A DNA stretch of 26,928 nt, taken from the NCBI GenBank assembly GCA_964459095.1, contig CAYWKL010000012.1, positions 1-26,928 on the forward strand. The letters are read 5' to 3'. The notes below the pieces were generated by a model that worked only from the letters and a program-made list of their open reading frames with translations, was not told where the DNA came from and searched no databases. Position 1 is the stretch's first letter; every line of letters begins with the position of its first letter. The translations under genes were made by a program, and so were the position numbers. The DNA is from CAYWKL01 sp964459095. GTDB lineage: Bacteria; Patescibacteriota; Microgenomatia; Daviesbacterales; UBA10151. This document shows positions 13,008-20,558 of this stretch, in pieces.

Positions 13008-13235
13008 ATGATTTTTAATGGGGGTTCAAAGGAAAGACCTGAAGTAGTCATTTCCCAGAGTAATGGTGAAAGAATTACTATAACAACTCATACAATCAGG
13101 AGTCAATGTAGGTTTCCACGCGTAATTTTATGGGACCACCAGATGGGACATGCAAGAGAAGTAACTCGGGAGATATATGAGCCACCCACTCTTCTACAAA
13201 GATTCTACAATACTTTACATCAAATCCATATTTAA
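13008..13235 (+). CDS. Hypothetical protein, 75 aa
   Basis: I do not recognise this protein. It is basic and rich in Arg, His and Thr (RITITTHTIRSQCRFPRVILWDHQMGHAREVTREIYEPP), with an amphipathic C-terminal helix (TLLQRFYNTLHQIHI). No membrane segment or metal site is evident. In its favour are a good divergent promoter and its position opposite the regulator gene. Against it are its short length, lack of a ribosome site and unusual composition. The leader might instead make a structured RNA. Confidence 0.4.
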   Translation: MIFNGGSKERPEVVISQSNGERITITTHTIRSQCRFPRVILWDHQMGHAREVTREIYEPPTLLQRFYNTLHQIHI

Positions 13236-13300
13236 TAAATTCCGTCAGGTTTTAGTCAAGCAACCTATTGCATTCCTAAATAAGATCCTTTAATAATAAT

Positions 13301-13350
13301 GTCATCCTCATTTTAGGAGGATCTAGATTCCCTTTTTCAAGGGAATGACA
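13301..13350. repeat. Palindromic dispersed repeats, GTCATCC...AGGATCTAGATTCCC...GGGAATGACA
   Basis: Two linked hairpins: ATCCTC...GAGGAT, then ATTCCCTTTTTCAAGGGAAT with the flanking TGACA. Same family as the cluster at 9281-9395. It occupies the 13236-13358 gap, ending eight bases before the FBPase start, so any promoter for that gene must lie inside or upstream of it. I see no convincing one. Confidence 0.75.
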
Positions 13351-13358
13351 ATAAAAAT

Positions 13359-14807
13359 ATGTCTAAATCTTACAATGATACTCCAATTGCCCCATACCCT
13401 GAACCTGTAAGTCATTTTTACGAACAAAGTAAAGATGACCTTAAAGATTTGCCTCAAACAATGCTTGATAGTGATAACAATTCCAAATCCACAATGCCAA
13501 ATATTTATAATGTTCCCCGGAAAAAAGTAAAGGGGGTATGGTCTTATGACGGCGCTATAAAGCCTATGTTTGTTGTTGCCACCAAAGCTGATGTTGGAGG
13601 AGTAGGTGGGCATGTTGAGGTATCTTTAAGAACCCAAGCAACTGTGCTAGATCATGTGCTTCGCCACAACAGATATGGACCTGATAACAAACCTATTTTT
13701 AGATCAGTTTTTGCAACTCATACAGGAGATGATGTTTGTATAACTGGAATAGTTGACGGCGATGTAATAAAAACAAGAAAAGTAATTGATGAGCTTTTAT
13801 GGGACGGCTTAAAAAAAGGAGAGGAAGTAGCATATATGGAAGGTTTGTATGGGCCTGGGCAGGATTTAAAAGCTGATGCTTTTTCAGGAAATATAAGAGG
13901 CCTAGGACCTGCAAGTATTACTTTACCTATGCCTGTAAGAGATATGAACCCATCCCAGACAGTATTACTTGCTACAGCAGATAAGACAGAGCCCGGTGCG
14001 TATAACTTTGTTACAACTGGAGCGTTTTTAGATCCTAACTTTAATACTGGATTATTGATTGCAGAATCAAAAATGGGAAAGGGTTATGTTTTTGAGATCA
14101 TGGATTTAGATACAAAAGCTCAAGCATATGAGGAAGGTGTGCCTATGAATGATCCTAGAAAGCTTGAGCAAGCTATGGAAAAGTTTGGAAAAACTGAGAG
14201 AAGCATTCTTCTTAAGAGTCCTGAGGATTACTATAATATCGCAGCTTTAACTATGGCTAGCTCTCGTTATGTAATTTCGAAAATTTATACAAAAGAGGAT
14301 AACGGCGAGCCTGATAAACTTGGAGTAATTGTTTCAGCTGAAAGGTTGCATAACATTAAAACAGATAAAGGCTTTACATATGGAGGGAAAGATGATCCAA
14401 TACTCCTTGCGCTTTGCCAGGGTGACTGGCCTGCTCCAGGGGAGATAACCTCACCTTTGGTTAAAACTCCACTAGTTGCAGGGGATTGCAGAGGAAGCCA
14501 TCATCTGCATTTATACCCTGTACCAATTAACTCACAAACCTCTTTTTGGTCAGGCCCCATAGTTTCTGTTCTAACGCTTAGTATAAATATTCATACAGGA
14601 AGAATTGGAGCTATCTCAGACCAGTTTGCCAAAGGTACTCCTTGGGATGAATTTAGGTCTCAAGCTGCCAAACACATGAAAGAGTTTAGAGCTGCCCAAG
14701 GGTATAAACAGCCGGGAACTTTACCTACAGATGAGATAGAGTATCAGCCTGGATTTAATAGAAGAATGGCGCAGTTAAACAAAAGATTTAAGAGAAAAGA
14801 AGTTTAA
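13359..14807 (+). CDS. Fructose-1,6-bisphosphatase, archaeal type V (FBP aldolase/phosphatase family)
   Basis: A 482-aa protein. KADVGGVGGH (Asp78, His85) and THTGDDVCI (Asp124-Asp125) are the metal-binding motifs of type V FBPases; GAYNF and GDCRGSHHLHLYPVP also match. TYGGKDD (Tyr341, Lys344, Asp345-346) corresponds to the tyrosine, Schiff-base lysine and aspartates that give the archaeal enzymes both aldolase and phosphatase activity, so this protein may be bifunctional and make fructose-6-phosphate from triose phosphates. About 68 residues precede the usual start and the C-terminus is also longer; family members are usually 360-400 aa. The N-terminal extension is Pro/Asp-rich and probably disordered. 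A HAD phosphatase and a hexokinase-like gene follow in the same direction. Confidence 0.88.
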   Translation: MSKSYNDTPIAPYPEPVSHFYEQSKDDLKDLPQTMLDSDNNSKSTMPNIYNVPRKKVKGVWSYDGAIKPMFVVATKADVGGVGGHVEVSLRTQATVLDHVLRHNRYGPDNKPIFRSVFATHTGDDVCITGIVDGDVIKTRKVIDELLWDGLKKGEEVAYMEGLYGPGQDLKADAFSGNIRGLGPASITLPMPVRDMNPSQTVLLATADKTEPGAYNFVTTGAFLDPNFNTGLLIAESKMGKGYVFEIMDLDTKAQAYEEGVPMNDPRKLEQAMEKFGKTERSILLKSPEDYYNIAALTMASSRYVISKIYTKEDNGEPDKLGVIVSAERLHNIKTDKGFTYGGKDDPILLALCQGDWPAPGEITSPLVKTPLVAGDCRGSHHLHLYPVPINSQTSFWSGPIVSVLTLSINIHTGRIGAISDQFAKGTPWDEFRSQAAKHMKEFRAAQGYKQPGTLPTDEIEYQPGFNRRMAQLNKRFKRKEV

Positions 14808-14917
14808 AACTATAAGTCTCTTCATTTAGCCTCAAAATTGTCAGGATTTAGTCAATTTTTAGTACTTTTGCAGTCAAGCACTTAAGCACCCCGTAGTGTA
14901 AAATAGCTTATAGAAAT

Positions 14918-15967
14918 ATGTTAAGTACTGAATATATAGAGAGAGGCCCACAGCTCAGATTAGTGCCAGGCCAAGAATTATCTAGTTTCTTAGCTGATGG
15001 TACACAAATTGCAACATTCAGGAACAGGATCATAGGTATTGAAAAGGAATTGGAGTCAAGACTTGTTGCCACAGGTATCGATGAATATTTACAATCACGA
15101 AATGAGGCAGATTTGGCTCCTGAAGTATATGCCAGATTGGGTCGATTAAGAAAACATACACAAGTTAATTTAACAGATAGAATTACTTCTCCTTATGCTC
15201 AGGAGATCTTAGGTGATCGAAAAAGGCGAATTGAAGAAGCTGATAAAGTTGCTGCAAGTCTGGGGGCTAGTTACAGGGGAATAGTTGAACTTAGGACAAA
15301 CCAATTTCCAGACTATCCAGTAGTCATGATTGATATAGATGGAACCACAACAGACCCAGCCAAGCAGGCTCAAATGGGCTATGGTCGTACTGAATATGTA
15401 GACCCATTGTTTCCTGGAAGCGGTCCATTTGATTCTAGGGTACGTGGGGATGGTAGCTTGAGAATATTTCTTCATGCAGCTGGCTTTGGAAAATTCATTG
15501 AAGAGTATACAGATGTATTCACGGAAGCTGGATTATATATACCTTTACGAAGGGGGATGAAAGAATTTATTGAATATGCTAATGAAATTGGTGCGAGAAT
15601 AATTTTTGTTACAGCCAATGTTGAGCCACTAGTCAAAAGATTGATATCAAGAATTCCTGGAACTGAATCTGCAGAAATCTATGCAATTGATTCCCAAAGC
15701 GTTATCTCCACCCAAAAAGGGGATATTGTTAATTTGGTTGCGACGCAATACCCGGATAGTCCTATACAATACATTGGAGATGGAGAATCAGATAATGACG
15801 TGCTTGGATCACGTCAATTGGTTGTAGTGCAGCCTTTAAATCACAGCTCTCTTCACAGGAAAGCTGAGGAAGAGGGAGTTGTGCACGTTACCTTCAATGA
15901 TGGTTTTGGAATGAGAAGAAATTTAAAAAGAAGCCTTATTTCCAGATTACATAGCCCTGCAGCTTAA
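14918..15967 (+). CDS. HAD-superfamily phosphatase with helical N-terminal region
   Basis: A 349-aa protein. Residues 1-130 are charged and helical with no family I recognise. The HAD domain begins at VVMIDIDGTTTD (Asp139, Asp141); VTANVEPL (231-238) is motif II, the Lys of TQKGDIV (near 267) motif III and YIGDGESDNDVL (285-296) motif IV. The spacing allows a cap of about 80 residues, as in phosphoserine-phosphatase or sucrose/trehalose-phosphatase-like enzymes. All catalytic residues are present, so it should be an active phosphomonoesterase. Substrate unknown; it lies between FBPase and a hexokinase-like gene, so a sugar phosphate is a reasonable guess. The 110-base gap upstream shows no clear promoter. 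Confidence 0.82.
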   Translation: MLSTEYIERGPQLRLVPGQELSSFLADGTQIATFRNRIIGIEKELESRLVATGIDEYLQSRNEADLAPEVYARLGRLRKHTQVNLTDRITSPYAQEILGDRKRRIEEADKVAASLGASYRGIVELRTNQFPDYPVVMIDIDGTTTDPAKQAQMGYGRTEYVDPLFPGSGPFDSRVRGDGSLRIFLHAAGFGKFIEEYTDVFTEAGLYIPLRRGMKEFIEYANEIGARIIFVTANVEPLVKRLISRIPGTESAEIYAIDSQSVISTQKGDIVNLVATQYPDSPIQYIGDGESDNDVLGSRQLVVVQPLNHSSLHRKAEEEGVVHVTFNDGFGMRRNLKRSLISRLHSPAA

Positions 15968-16023
15968 AGCTATATTGTATAGGCAGAAATTGTGTTAAAC
16001 TAATTCCCAAACTTAAAGCTTAA

Positions 16024-17097
16024 ATGGACCTTAGGGAACTTAAAAAAATAGCTGATAATTTTACAAAAGAGCTAAATGATGCAAACTCTGGTAAAAAAAC
16101 TAGTTTAGCTTTCATTATTCATGAACTTCCAGAGTCTTCTATTGTAAAAAATGGAGAAATTTTCCAAGTAATGGTTATAGGAGGGACTGTTTGTACAAAG
16201 GGACTGGTAAAAAAAGAAATTAATGGTTTAAAAATTCTTAAAAAAGAGCTTATTAAAAAGAATCTATTTGTAACTAACCATGATGTATTCTCTTTTATAG
16301 AAAAAGAGTTAGAAAAAGATATTAAAGTTTTAGCCCTAAATTTTGCTTATCCAATTAAACCTATTTTTGAAAAAGGAAAATTAGATGGGGTTTTACTCCA
16401 AGGTACAAAGGAAAATGATTTTGGTGACTTAATTGGTAAAAAAATAGGGGAGAGTTTAGAAAATTATATCTTGGAAAAGCTAAATAGAGAAATTAAAGTA
16501 TCAGTTGCAAATGATACTATTTGTTTACTCCTTTCTGGTTTAACAAAGTTTTCTTGGGAAAAAATAGTTGGAGGAATAGTAGGGACTGGTACTAATTTTG
16601 CATTTTTTTTAGATGAGAAAAAATTAGTTAATTTAGAATCAGGAAATTTTGATAAATTTCCTTTAAGTGAGGAGGCCAAAAAAATAGATAAATCATCTCT
16701 AACGCCAGGTAAATATTTATTTGAAAAAGAGATCACTGGAGCTTATTTATATAGACATTTTAATTTATTGTTAGAGGAGAAAGGACTAGACTATCCTAAA
16801 CTTACCTCAACTAAGCAGTTAGATGAGGTTATCTCAGGATCAAATGATAAGGCAGCGGATATAGCAAAAAATATCTTAAAAAGATCATCAGACTTAGTAG
16901 CTGCTGCTGTTTCTGGTATAGCTGAGTTTAAGAAAAGTGATTTAGATATTTGCATGGAAGGAAGTTTATTTTGGAAAGTGTTAGGTTATAAAGATGAGAT
17001 GAATTCTTTAGTAAAAAAACTTGTCCCAAATTTCAAAATGGAATTTGTACAAATTGAAGACAGCAATATTTTAGGAGCAGCAAAGCTTGTAGCATAA
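16024..17097 (+). CDS. Hexokinase-family sugar kinase-like protein
   Basis: A 357-aa protein of the actin/hexokinase fold. SLAFIIHELPESS...GEIFQVMVIGGTVCTKG (27-60) aligns with the hexokinase N-terminal LPT...GxYLALDLGGTNxR block, but the Asp of DxGGT is replaced by Val. FAYP (108-110 region) stands for the FSFP loop. VANDTI (161-166) carries the catalytic Asp, GIVGTGTN (184-191) the second phosphate loop, ESGNF (205-209) the glucose-binding Glu, and KEITGAYLYRHF the following helix. ATP-dependent phosphorylation of a hexose is likely if the missing Asp is tolerated. It lies after FBPase and a HAD phosphatase, which supports a sugar-phosphate role. Confidence 0.7.
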   Translation: MDLRELKKIADNFTKELNDANSGKKTSLAFIIHELPESSIVKNGEIFQVMVIGGTVCTKGLVKKEINGLKILKKELIKKNLFVTNHDVFSFIEKELEKDIKVLALNFAYPIKPIFEKGKLDGVLLQGTKENDFGDLIGKKIGESLENYILEKLNREIKVSVANDTICLLLSGLTKFSWEKIVGGIVGTGTNFAFFLDEKKLVNLESGNFDKFPLSEEAKKIDKSSLTPGKYLFEKEITGAYLYRHFNLLLEEKGLDYPKLTSTKQLDEVISGSNDKAADIAKNILKRSSDLVAAAVSGIAEFKKSDLDICMEGSLFWKVLGYKDEMNSLVKKLVPNFKMEFVQIEDSNILGAAKLVA

Positions 17098-17120
17098 GTT
17101 CGTGTAGTAAGTATCATGCC

Positions 17121-17816
17121 TTACAATCCAACATATCCTGGGAAGTAGTCTCTTTTAACATTGTCTTTTGGAATTCCCATGTCGTATAACATTTTCTCAA
17201 AAGCCTCAACCATTGGTTCAGGGCCTGAAATATAGTATATGGTATATCGTAAATCGTTTATCGTGGATCGAATAATAGCTTCGTTAATTTTTTGAGGCTC
17301 TATGAAGTAATGGATCTTAAATTCCGGATGTTTCAAAAGAAGTTGTTCAAGCTCACTTTTAAAAACAAAATCAGGAGTTCTATTTGCATAAAGCAAAGTG
17401 ATATTTAAGGGTTGCTGTTTATGGTCCAAATCCAGAAGAATTGATCTAAAAGGTGTAATTCCTATTCCACCTGCTATGAATACATATTGTTTGTTAGAAT
17501 CTTCCACTACAAAATCTCCACCTGGACCAGTAGCCTCAATAAAGTCTTCAATGTTTAACTTTTGTAAATCTTTTTTAAAACTACTTCCATCATCTGGAAC
17601 AAATTTAGTAGTTAACATTATGTTTTTCTCAAACGGAGCTGATGAGATTGAAAAAAATCTTGCCTCACCACGCTCATCTGGGCTTTTGTCTGGTATTTTA
17701 TAGTGTAAGAATTGACCTGCTTTCTTAACAAATTGGACATCTTTATCAATTATGTCAAATATGAATGAGGTTACATTTTCAGCCTCAGTTTTTTTTAGTA
17801 TTAATTTAAGTCTCAT
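17121..17816 (-). CDS. Ferredoxin-NADP reductase-like FAD/NAD(P) oxidoreductase
   Basis: A 231-aa soluble flavoprotein. The N-terminal barrel ends with ARFFSISSAP (52-61), the RxYS-type FAD-binding motif. FIAGGIGITPFRSIL (113-127) binds the NAD(P) pyrophosphate, and YISGPEPMVEAFEKML with the terminal RDYFPGYVGL complete the FNR module. No iron-sulfur or globin domain is attached, so its partner (ferredoxin, flavodoxin or other) is unknown. Residues about 182-194 are encoded by a degenerate seven-base repeat that lengthens the loop before SGPEPM. The gene stands alone, convergent with the kinase gene and divergent from the Pro/Thr-rich protein. Confidence 0.88.
   Translation of the reverse strand: MRLKLILKKTEAENVTSFIFDIIDKDVQFVKKAGQFLHYKIPDKSPDERGEARFFSISSAPFEKNIMLTTKFVPDDGSSFKKDLQKLNIEDFIEATGPGGDFVVEDSNKQYVFIAGGIGITPFRSILLDLDHKQQPLNITLLYANRTPDFVFKSELEQLLLKHPEFKIHYFIEPQKINEAIIRSTINDLRYTIYYISGPEPMVEAFEKMLYDMGIPKDNVKRDYFPGYVGL
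17235..17270 (-). repeat. Degenerate 7-bp tandem repeat (CGATNNA) inside flavoprotein gene
   Basis: Read on the minus strand: CGATCCA, CGATAAA, CGATTTA, CGATATA, CCATATA, five units of seven bases with only the middle bases changing. It encodes RSTINDLRYTIY in a loop just before the NAD(P)-binding SGPEPM. Flanking protein sequence is normal, so it looks like an in-frame insertion. Confidence 0.65.
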
Positions 17817-17929
17817 TAGAGAGAGAAATTATAGCTTAAAAAACTTAAAGTTAGATAGACTTTAAATTACATCTTTTAAAATTTGACTACTTTGCATATA
17901 CTTAAGGGCACTTAAAAGCCTGCCAGGAA

Positions 17930-17936
17930 GAGGTGA
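17930..17936 (+). promoter_or_regulatory. Strong Shine-Dalgarno site
   Basis: GAGGTGA, four bases before the ATG at 17941. Together with the site at 24171-24178 it shows that this genome uses Shine-Dalgarno initiation for some genes beside leaderless starts. Confidence 0.75.
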
Positions 17937-17940
17937 TTAT

Positions 17941-18195
17941 ATGAGTAGAAATGTAACAATAGTAGTAATAATCCTAATTGTAGTTTTGCTTGCCGGATAC
18001 TTGGTATGGCTTAGAGGTAGGTATTCGCCGCCAGATCAAGGGAACTTAAACACAGTTGAGGTTACTCCAACCCCAACACCTGAGGCAACCCCAACTGCCA
18101 GCGCTTCTGCAACACCTACCGCTACTGCTTCAGCAACGGCTTCTCCAAGGGCAACTTCAAGCCCTGCAACGCAGTCAGGAAGCACACAGGAGTAA
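17941..18195 (+). CDS. Membrane-anchored Pro/Thr/Ala-rich protein
   Basis: An 84-aa protein with one N-terminal membrane helix (about residues 5-24, VTIVVIILIVVLLAGYLVWL), a basic stop (RGR) and then an outward-facing low-complexity tail of TPTPTPEATPTASASATPTA type. Such tails are usually extended, wall-spanning or O-glycosylated linkers; no folded domain follows. The ATG at 17941 is fixed by GAGGTGAT, an excellent match to the 16S 3' end, four bases upstream. Thioredoxin reductase follows two bases after the stop, so the two are co-translated, but a functional link is only a guess. Confidence 0.75.
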   Translation: MSRNVTIVVIILIVVLLAGYLVWLRGRYSPPDQGNLNTVEVTPTPTPEATPTASASATPTATASATASPRATSSPATQSGSTQE

Positions 18196-18197
18196 TT

Positions 18198-19112
18198 ATG
18201 GATGAGAAATTAGTAATAATCGGTTCAGGCCCGGCAGGGTTAAGCGCTGCTATATACGCTGCAAGGGGGAACTTAAAGCCACTGGTTATATCCGGCCGCC
18301 AGGCAGGCGGACAGCTTATGCTTACAACAGATGTTGATGATTTTCCAGGCTTTCCAGATAGCATTCAAGGGCCAGATTTAATGATGAAGATAAGAGCTCA
18401 AGCAGAGAAGTTTGGGACTAAATTTTTAGATGAGGATGTAAAACAAGTTAACTTTAGTAAAAACCCTTTTGAGATTCAAACAGAAGGAAAGATTGTGAAA
18501 GCAAAAGCAGTAATCATAGCAACTGGCGCTTCAGCAATGTGGCTAGGTTTAGAGTCAGAGCAGAGGTTAATTGGTCATGGAGTTTCAGCTTGTGCAGTTT
18601 GTGACGGGCTTTTTTTTAAAGATAAAAATGTAATTGTTGTAGGAGGGGGAGATACTGCTATGAGAGAAGCACAACATCTTTCTAAATTTGCTAAAAAAGT
18701 AACTATTGTTGTCAGAAGAGACACTTTCAGAGCCCAGAGTGCTTTAGTAGATTTGGTTAAATCAAAGCCCAATATTGAAATTTTATATAATTTGGTTTTA
18801 GAGGAGGTTTTGGGTGAGAATAAAGTAACAGGCGTTAGGTTAAAGGACACAAAATCAGGGCAAACAAAGGACATAAATATAGATGGCGTTTTTGTAGCAA
18901 TTGGGCACAAACCTAATACTGAATTCTTAAGAGGGCATCTTGATTTAGATGAGAAAGGATATATTGTAACAATTGATGAGGTTAAAACTAAGATTGAAGG
19001 AATATTTGTTGCAGGTGATGTAGCTGATTTTAAATATAGACAAGCAGTAACTGCTGCAGGATCTGGAACAAAAGCAGCGCTAGAGGCAGAAGAATATCTA
19101 GCTACCAAATAG
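18198..19112 (+). CDS. trxB: Thioredoxin reductase
   Basis: A 304-aa NADPH-dependent flavoenzyme that keeps thioredoxin reduced. IIGSGPAGLSAAIYAARG (7-24) binds FAD; GGQL and DDFPGFP follow; CAVCD (132-136) is the redox-active disulfide; VVGGGDTAMREAQHL is the NADPH-binding Rossmann motif; GIFVAGDVADFKYRQAVTAAGSGTKAALEAEEYL is the C-terminal FAD-binding end. Length and motifs are complete. Reduced thioredoxin would support MsrA (8309-8875) and other thiol enzymes. It starts two bases after the Pro/Thr-rich protein, and its 3' end overlaps the converging PIN toxin gene by 11 bases. Confidence 0.96.
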   Translation: MDEKLVIIGSGPAGLSAAIYAARGNLKPLVISGRQAGGQLMLTTDVDDFPGFPDSIQGPDLMMKIRAQAEKFGTKFLDEDVKQVNFSKNPFEIQTEGKIVKAKAVIIATGASAMWLGLESEQRLIGHGVSACAVCDGLFFKDKNVIVVGGGDTAMREAQHLSKFAKKVTIVVRRDTFRAQSALVDLVKSKPNIEILYNLVLEEVLGENKVTGVRLKDTKSGQTKDINIDGVFVAIGHKPNTEFLRGHLDLDEKGYIVTIDEVKTKIEGIFVAGDVADFKYRQAVTAAGSGTKAALEAEEYLATK

Positions 19113-19500
19113 CTTGGACTTTTTTGGAATTTAGGATTTTTTTATCCGAGGTGATTAATTTAGCATCACGGGTAAGTGAGGTTGCCACAATCATTCTGTC
19201 TGCCGGATCTTCATGGAATTTACTGTCTAGAGTCACTGATTTTGTGGAAATCTGATTATCAATCGGCACAAATTCAAACAAGCCGGATTGCTCGATTTTT
19301 TTTACCCATGAATCAATGTCTAAAGTTAGTCTGATTCGGTCCTTTTTCACTAGCATATAAATTTCCCAGATACTGATTGAAGAAACTAGAATCTGCTTTT
19401 TTGTATCAATTTCTCTTTCAATTGCCTTTTTGGCTTTTTTTGAGAGTTTTTCAGGATTACTGATGAACCAGACAAGAATATGGGTATCAAGAAGGATCAT
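19102..19500 (-). CDS. vapC: VapC-family PIN-domain toxin
   Basis: A 132-aa PIN domain endoribonuclease. LLDTHILVWF supplies the first acidic residue (Asp5), SSISIWEIYML the Glu, and HEDPADRMIVATSLTRDAKLITSDKKI the C-terminal Asp cluster and strand; this order and the WxI/DPADR wording mark the VapC-like group that pairs with Phd antitoxins. It would cleave RNA when free. The ATG overlaps the antitoxin stop by four bases (ATGA). The 3' end overlaps trxB tail to tail by 11 bases. Confidence 0.9.
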   Translation of the reverse strand: MILLDTHILVWFISNPEKLSKKAKKAIEREIDTKKQILVSSISIWEIYMLVKKDRIRLTLDIDSWVKKIEQSGLFEFVPIDNQISTKSVTLDSKFHEDPADRMIVATSLTRDAKLITSDKKILNSKKVQAIW

Positions 19501-19721
19501 TTGAGTGTTTCCCAGTTAACTTCAACTGGCTGCGTAGGGTCTTTGAAAAAAGTAACACTTTTTTTCAGTGACTTAAGAATCTCCGGTTTCTGGTAGGGGA
19601 TTATTTGAACTACTGGTTTGCCAGCATGGGTAATAATAAGAGGCTGTTTTTTATTTTCAACCTCTCTTAAATACTGTAATGCTTGAGCTTTAAATTGTGC
19701 TTTGGAAACTATTTGTTGCAT
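19497..19721 (-). CDS. Phd-family antitoxin of the VapBC module
   Basis: A 74-aa protein: VSKAQFKAQALQYLREVENKKQPLIITHAGKPVVQIIPY is a Phd/YefM DNA-binding domain and the KSLKKSVTFFKDPTQPVEVNWETLK tail binds the PIN toxin. An ATG 12 bases upstream (19733) is in frame but falls inside the -10 box, so I choose the ATG at 19721. A nine-base inverted repeat (19720-19747) covers the -10 box and this start codon, consistent with tight autorepression. The upstream neighbour on the same strand is the reverse transcriptase remnant, whose last codons lie in the promoter. Confidence 0.88.
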   Translation of the reverse strand: MQQIVSKAQFKAQALQYLREVENKKQPLIITHAGKPVVQIIPYQKPEILKSLKKSVTFFKDPTQPVEVNWETLK

Positions 19722-19760
19722 GACTATGACCATAGTACCATAGTCATAATACTTTGTAAA
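19720..19760 (-). promoter_or_regulatory. VapBC promoter and operator
   Basis: On the minus strand TTTACA (19760-19755), 17 bases, TACTAT (19737-19732), ten bases, ATG at 19721. A perfect inverted repeat ATGACTATG (19720-19728) / CATAGTCAT (19739-19747) flanks the -10 box, with a central ACCATAGTAC. The bound antitoxin would cover both promoter and start. Confidence 0.8.
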
Positions 19761-20158
19761 GTATGTACCAACTTATAAGTACTTCCATGCTTGAGTAGTC
19801 CTAAATATGAAGCTAGTGACTCTTTTGAATAATTTCTCTTTAATCGTTTAAACATCCTCTTTTTTGTAGAAGTTCTTAGCACTCGGTGGTGTGGAAAGTG
19901 AACCCAGCCTAGAAAATCTACCCCAGAAGAAAGAGTTTTAATATAAACTTTATCTTGGTGAAGAGACAATTTTAATACACCCTCCAAATATTCAGAGAAT
20001 TTAGGAATAAGTTCTTCCAGATACAACTTACATCTACTTAAAACTACAAAGTCGTCGGCATATCGAATATAATATCGAACTTTTAGCTTCCTTTTAATAA
20101 ATTGATCAAACTCGTTCATATAAACATTGTATTTTCTTTTTTTAAGACAATCTATACA
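19724..20158 (-). pseudogene. Reverse transcriptase remnant (palm and thumb only)
   Basis: The frame from an ATG at 20119 gives 131 aa, extending in frame about 13 codons upstream to a TGA at 20161-20159. YYIRYADDFVVLS carries the YADD catalytic motif; YLEGVLKLSLHQDKVYIKTLSSGVDFLGWVHFPHHRVLRT is the following RT motif 6/7 and thumb start (FLGW). The fingers and motifs 1-4, including the first catalytic Asp, are missing, so it cannot be active. Upstream codons read NVY, homologous-looking, but before that CIDCLKKRKY resembles the basic N-terminal helix of such RTs, which would fit an internal deletion. The 3' end runs into the VapBC promoter. It resembles RTs of the DGR/group II-like type; no template or variable repeat was seen. 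Confidence 0.7.
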
Positions 20159-20261
20159 TCACCCCACAAAAAGCATTTTGCCGTCTGTGTTCTCAATCTA
20201 TAGATGCCGAAAAGGTTTCGAAAAGACGTATCCGTTCGTCTAAACCTATTGGTTCAATTTT

Positions 20262-20270
20262 TGGTATAAT
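20262..20270 (+). promoter_or_regulatory. Extended -10 promoter of AbiEii-type operon
   Basis: TGGTATAAT, six bases before the ATG at 20277; no clear -35. Predicts a leaderless mRNA. The rest of the 20162-20261 gap shows nothing I can assign. Confidence 0.6.
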
Positions 20271-20276
20271 ACAAGT

Positions 20277-20558
20277 ATGATTAACTGGAACATAAATGAA
20301 GAAAAATTCAAAAAAGAGCATCCAAAACAATATAAGCTTTGGAGACTACAGCAGCTTATAAATTATGGGTTAGATGGTGAAAAGCTAGATCGAGAGGAGG
20401 TTAAAAAGGCCTGGCCTAAAATCAAAGACGCTATTGATCCTTATGCTAGGAGAGCTATAGAATTTCTATTATGGGGAAAAGTATACTCACTTCCAGACAA
20501 CTTGACTTTTTGGAACTTGCACAAGCACAAAAATTCATTGCCAGAAAGTTCTACTTAA
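20277..20558 (+). CDS. Putative partner (antitoxin-like) protein of AbiEii-family toxin
   Basis: A 93-aa, charged helical protein. Residues 1-68 (MINWNINEEKFKKEHP...LINYGLDGEKLDREEVKKAW...RRAIEFLLWGK) resemble short proteins I recall directly upstream of AbiEii-type nucleotidyltransferases in related genomes, which tend to end near LLWGK. Here the frame continues for 25 more codons, giving an unusual 88-base overlap with the next gene. The long tail (VYSLPDNLTF...) is therefore probably the result of a lost stop or small deletion. Its position and coupling suggest an antitoxin role, but it has no AbiEi-type winged helix. A promoter with an extended -10 box stands six bases before the ATG. Confidence 0.6.
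   Translation: MINWNINEEKFKKEHPKQYKLWRLQQLINYGLDGEKLDREEVKKAWPKIKDAIDPYARRAIEFLLWGKVYSLPDNLTFWNLHKHKNSLPESST

Noticed and set aside
19724..20276. An active diversity-generating retroelement
   Set aside because: The RT lacks its N-terminal half, and no template/variable repeat pair or target gene is visible nearby.
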